Positions 61,049 through 64,000 of a stretch of DNA of 64,000 nt are shown here, in pieces. Source of the stretch: CBCOTE01 sp965112965 (lineage in GTDB: Bacteria > Desulfobacterota > Desulfovibrionia > Desulfovibrionales > Desulfovibrionaceae); NCBI GenBank assembly GCA_965112965.1, contig CBCOTE010000020.1, positions 62,001 through 126,000 of the forward strand. Reading direction: 5' to 3'. The translations under genes and the position numbers were made by a program. The number at the start of each line of letters is the position of its first letter. The stretch's first letter is position 1. The notes below the pieces were generated by a model that was not told where the DNA came from, ran no database searches, and worked only from the letters and a program-made list of their open reading frames with translations.

Positions 61049-63310
61049 CTAGCGATAATATATGTTACGGCCACCCATTGTTAATAAGGCCTGATATAGG
61101 TTGGTTCGTATTTCTCGGCGGTCCCATATACCTTGAATATGGCCGCGCGAGATAGCACGGTAAGCACGGTGATAATCGGGCGGTATGTCTATGCCCGTGG
61201 TCTCTTTAATGACGCCAGGGCCAGCAAAACCAATGTTGGCCGAGCGTACAGAAAACTGATATGGCGAACAGCCAAGAAAGCTAGCCACCGGGCCGGCGTA
61301 AGAATTAGTATCATAAAGCACTAGATAGAGACCTCCGGCATCGATATAACGACGTATGGCCATAGTACAGCGTGGCATCTGGATGACTCCATTAACTCCT
61401 TCCTGTATGCGAATTCCTGCAGTGCCGTGTACATAAGCCAGCAGAGGTAGACGCTTATGGTGGGCGCGCTCAGTGGCACGAAAAAACTTTTCACCCTCAG
61501 CCGCGCCCACTGAACCGCCGCGGAAGGCCGCGACGAGCATGGCCACCGCGATTTTAATATTGCTTATGCGCGCCTCAAATGTCATACAAGCGCTTTTGAG
61601 GCCCGTTTCTTTTTTGGTATGTTTAAGCTTTAAGTCTAGCCCTTCGTATTCCAGTGGATTAGCTGATTCAAGCTCAGCGTTGAACTCATAGATTGATCCC
61701 GGATCAAAGACATTGTAGAGATACCATAGGTATTCCATAGAAAAATGGTGGCCGCAAAAACTACACACCCCGGCAAAGTCGCCATAGAGATCCGGTGCCC
61801 AAAGGTCTAAACAGCCATGGGTTACAGCGTTAGGACAGGTGATGGCGCGGTCTTCGCGGGCCTTTGGGCTTACGTAGTGCCAGTTACCTACCTGGTCGTT
61901 TTCCTCCCAACACGAAAGCTGAGTGAGTTGCTGTTCCATATCCTGTTGGTTATGGGTGGCGAAGGTAAATATGTTCGAAATTTTACGGAAGGGTGACACT
62001 ATGGCGTTGAGTGCCACCTGGGCCTCACTCCCCAAATCTTCCACGACGTGGCCCACACGCTTGTGGTGTTTTTTCCAGAAATCATATTTAAGGAAGGAAT
62101 AGACTGACCAAGCTATATCGTAGGCCCATAATTTGAGTTTTTTACTCTGAGGCCGACAATCTATATATGCTGAGCGGGAAAGACGGCTAAACTTTTGATA
62201 GCGATTGACCAGGAGCCGCTCACGGGCTGCTGTAGATAGACTCCAGCGAACGTAAATTTTGTCTGGGTCTACAGTTTTGGAATTTTGATCGCGTAGACCT
62301 CGGATAACCATAAAGAGAAAGAGCTTAATTCCGCGCACCCCAAGCACGATGTGGTCGGTAGCTCGGATGACTTCGTGACGTAAATTGCGGAAGAATTCAT
62401 AATGCTCTGGCCGTGCGCCTAAAGGCGGTTCCTGGACAATGCGATCAATATAGCCCATGCGCAAGTTATCTTCGGCCGTAATCTTGAGACTTTGAGCGCA
62501 ACGATCAATGAGTTCAGGTGGTACACATTGGCCTAAATGTGTCTTGGCTTCGATAGCTGCTCCGCCTTCTGGGGAGATGACCGAATAGTAGCCGTGGGAA
62601 AGCATGAGCCTGTAGTCGGCTAGGCCAATGGCCTCAGCCCCGCCTGAGCCGCCCTCAGAAAAGACTGTTACAATAGGTACCGAGAGCCCAGCCATCTCAT
62701 AGAGGTTGCGTGCGATCTGCTGAGCCGCACCGGGATAGTCTTCAACGGGGAAGGCGCCTGGTGTAAAAATATATGTATGAATAGGGATATTCTCAGTCTC
62801 GGCAACGCGCATGTAATGCAGTGCATTTGCGTTACCCCAGGGCTTGACCGAGCCACCATTGCGGAACTCTTGACCGTGTCCTTTTTCTTGTCCGATGACC
62901 ATGACAGGTTGGTGTATTACTTTACGGCCACGGCGGCGAGTGATGTAAGCTCGGGCGATGAGCATGCTCGGGTCGATAGAATATTCATCTTGGCCTCCGA
63001 TCTCAGTATAGTTGTCGTAGACATGTTCGAGGATATCTTTAAGGCAGATACGTTGCGGATGGCGGACGATGCGCACCTTATCCATGGGGGTCAGTTCGCG
63101 TTCGAGCTTATTTTCTAAAAAGACGAAAAGGTCTTCGAGGGAGGTAATGCTAGCTACTAGTTCAGTGTGGTCTAGCTCCTTTTTTAACTGCATGAGCTCA
63201 GCGAGTTTAGAAGCCAATAGCCTAATATTTCCGTTTTTCCGAGGGCCCAAAATATCCTGGATATAGCGCAGGCGCTCATTGAGGATCTGGAGTCGTTTTT
63301 CGGTATCCAT
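61049..63310 (-). CDS. Acetyl-CoA carboxylase carboxyltransferase, AccA-AccD fusion
   Basis: Transfers the carboxyl group from carboxybiotin to acetyl-CoA to give malonyl-CoA. The 753-residue protein fuses both subunits, alpha half first. The alpha part shows MDKVRIVRHPQR, MVIGQEKGHG, FTPGAFP and the oxyanion-hole segment FSEGGSGGAEAIGLAD, then GYYSVISPEGGAAIEA. The beta part has a Cys zinc-ribbon region (CPNAVTHGCLDLW with VCSFCGHHFS), AMLVAAFRGGSVGAAEGEKF, HGTAGIRIQEGVNGVIQM and SANIGFAGPGVIKETTG. This fused order occurs in Desulfovibrio-type bacteria as I recall. It is the middle gene of the run biotin carboxylase, accAD, biotinyl protein. Confidence 0.93.
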   Translation of the reverse strand: MDTEKRLQILNERLRYIQDILGPRKNGNIRLLASKLAELMQLKKELDHTELVASITSLEDLFVFLENKLERELTPMDKVRIVRHPQRICLKDILEHVYDNYTEIGGQDEYSIDPSMLIARAYITRRRGRKVIHQPVMVIGQEKGHGQEFRNGGSVKPWGNANALHYMRVAETENIPIHTYIFTPGAFPVEDYPGAAQQIARNLYEMAGLSVPIVTVFSEGGSGGAEAIGLADYRLMLSHGYYSVISPEGGAAIEAKTHLGQCVPPELIDRCAQSLKITAEDNLRMGYIDRIVQEPPLGARPEHYEFFRNLRHEVIRATDHIVLGVRGIKLFLFMVIRGLRDQNSKTVDPDKIYVRWSLSTAARERLLVNRYQKFSRLSRSAYIDCRPQSKKLKLWAYDIAWSVYSFLKYDFWKKHHKRVGHVVEDLGSEAQVALNAIVSPFRKISNIFTFATHNQQDMEQQLTQLSCWEENDQVGNWHYVSPKAREDRAITCPNAVTHGCLDLWAPDLYGDFAGVCSFCGHHFSMEYLWYLYNVFDPGSIYEFNAELESANPLEYEGLDLKLKHTKKETGLKSACMTFEARISNIKIAVAMLVAAFRGGSVGAAEGEKFFRATERAHHKRLPLLAYVHGTAGIRIQEGVNGVIQMPRCTMAIRRYIDAGGLYLVLYDTNSYAGPVASFLGCSPYQFSVRSANIGFAGPGVIKETTGIDIPPDYHRAYRAISRGHIQGIWDRREIRTNLYQALLTMGGRNIYYR

Positions 63311-63421
63311 GCGCTATATGGGAGAGTAGTAGTTGGGTACTGTGGATCGCACAGAAATAACATCTATCTAGAAGATTACAAATATAATCGTAGGACCTAG
63401 GATCGGCACTGCAGGTCGGGC

Positions 63422-64000
63422 TTAGAATTTTAGTAAGGTATCAGTTTTTTGACGTAAGAAAGCGATATTTGACTTCAGCGGATTACCCATTCGATCATGC
63501 CCTGTCAGGACGAGATTGTCTAGCAGTTCCTTACCACGAGCCTGAGCCTGAGCCAAATCTCGACCCCAGACGATAGCTAGAGCTAAGTTAGGATCATACT
63601 CTGTTGGAATTTGATAAGGGATACCTTGGGGCACATGGGTGAACATTAGCAGCCAATCGCGCTCGGGCCAAGAGAATTCGTCTATATGGCCGACCCAGGG
63701 GGCGAAACGGTTCTCCGGATCCTCGGCGACGAGGCGATACTCGATGCCTACACCTTCGAAAAAAATATCTTCTTGTGTATAGCCCATAGGTTCACCTAGG
63801 CCCAGTCGGATCTGTTCGGCGATGATATTCACTCCACCGACGTTGGTATGCTGCTTGGAGATACGGGAGATAATGCCCGAAACGCCATTTTCTACCTGGA
63901 TACGAGTATTGATCTCCATAAGGAAAGGTCGACCAGCTGGAGTGACGATCCACTCCCAGGTGCCTACATTATCATAGTGTACTTTATCGGCAATAGCCAA
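63422..64000 (-). CDS. Biotin carboxylase, C-terminal part (open at window edge)
   Basis: ATP-dependent carboxylation of carrier-bound biotin. Only the last ~192 residues lie in the window. They include the ATP-grasp catalytic strand FLMEINTRIQVENGVSG (Arg, Gln and Glu as in known biotin carboxylases), GGVNIIAEQIRLGLGEPMG, GIEYRLVAEDPENRF and the C-terminal YDPNLALAIVWGRD, followed by NPLKSNIAFLR. There is no start here: the frame runs off the edge, and the first codon in view (TTG) is internal. It is the first gene of the acc run, 111 nt before accAD. This biotin carboxylase subtype is often annotated as AccC or as a pyruvate-carboxylase-like subunit. Confidence 0.92.
   Translation of the reverse strand: MAIADKVHYDNVGTWEWIVTPAGRPFLMEINTRIQVENGVSGIISRISKQHTNVGGVNIIAEQIRLGLGEPMGYTQEDIFFEGVGIEYRLVAEDPENRFAPWVGHIDEFSWPERDWLLMFTHVPQGIPYQIPTEYDPNLALAIVWGRDLAQAQARGKELLDNLVLTGHDRMGNPLKSNIAFLRQKTDTLLKF

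Noticed and set aside
1..64000. Reassignment of TAG or TGA as general sense codons, because stops are so frequent between genes
   Set aside because: Intact genes end in TAG (for example the exporter at 11045), Trp is TGG in living genes, and the relics also contain frameshifts. Only the two TGAs of 42691-42900 have specific support as Sec.
1..64000. CRISPR arrays, insertion sequences, prophage or integrase genes
   Set aside because: No regularly spaced repeats, transposase motifs or terminal inverted repeats were seen. The only strong inverted repeat is the single hairpin at 11951-11988.

Overview
The window looks like part of the chromosome of a host-restricted, Gram-negative, probably anaerobic bacterium whose genome is decaying. 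About 25 genes are intact or open at an edge. By hand tally they cover roughly 45% of the 64 kb. The rest is AT-rich, full of stop codons and short homopolymers, and in several places still carries recognisable pieces of dead genes. A Desulfovibrio-like (Desulfobacterota) relative is my best guess. It rests on the fused AccA/AccD carboxyltransferase with a separate biotinyl protein, a TauE/SafE exporter beside a PEP-synthase-like gene, a selenoprotein, and the style of the dead signalling genes. It is not proved by any marker here.

Layout. 1-3222 (-): most of dnaE. 5699-6679 (-): galE. 9774-11787 (+): TauE/SafE exporter and a small membrane protein, followed at 11934-14426 by a PEP/pyruvate-binding pseudogene with two compensating frameshifts. 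16456-18261 (+): YhaM-like nuclease and tmk. 24054-25064 (+): D,D-carboxypeptidase. 29690-31357 (-): membrane SGNH acyltransferase-like protein. 33053-34456 (+): trmFO. 36120-36887 (-): DUF3859-like secreted protein. 37929-38693 (-): RNase Z-like MBL protein. 42691-42900 (+): a 69-residue glutaredoxin-like selenoprotein with two in-frame UGA codons, lying alone in about 7.5 kb of otherwise degraded DNA. 46184-57073: an envelope/lipid export region (two GT-C-like membrane proteins, a flippase, a serine-palmitoyltransferase-like enzyme, a MacB/FtsX permease without ATPase, TolC-like and HlyD-like proteins, a small secreted protein). 58050-64000 (-): GT2 glycosyltransferase, ssb, a small pseudogene, and the acetyl-CoA carboxylase genes (biotinyl protein, accAD fusion, biotin carboxylase open at the window edge).

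How the genes work together. What is kept is core replication and tRNA modification (dnaE, tmk, ssb, trmFO), fatty-acid initiation (acc genes), envelope sugar and lipid work (galE, GT2, GT-C proteins, flippase, SPT-like enzyme, tripartite export parts) and a redox selenoprotein. What is visibly dying is mostly environmental sensing and polysaccharide assembly: a response regulator with GGDEF domain, another receiver domain, a PAS-like sensor, a chemoreceptor-like protein and an undecaprenyl-phosphate sugar transferase. That pattern fits a lineage that has moved into a stable host niche.

The most notable item is the selenoprotein. Standard gene calling misses it because both redox positions are UGA. 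The second UGA is followed at +19 by a perfect 5-bp hairpin closed by a GGUC loop, the hallmark of a bacterial SECIS element, and a TTGACA-17-GATATT promoter lies just upstream.
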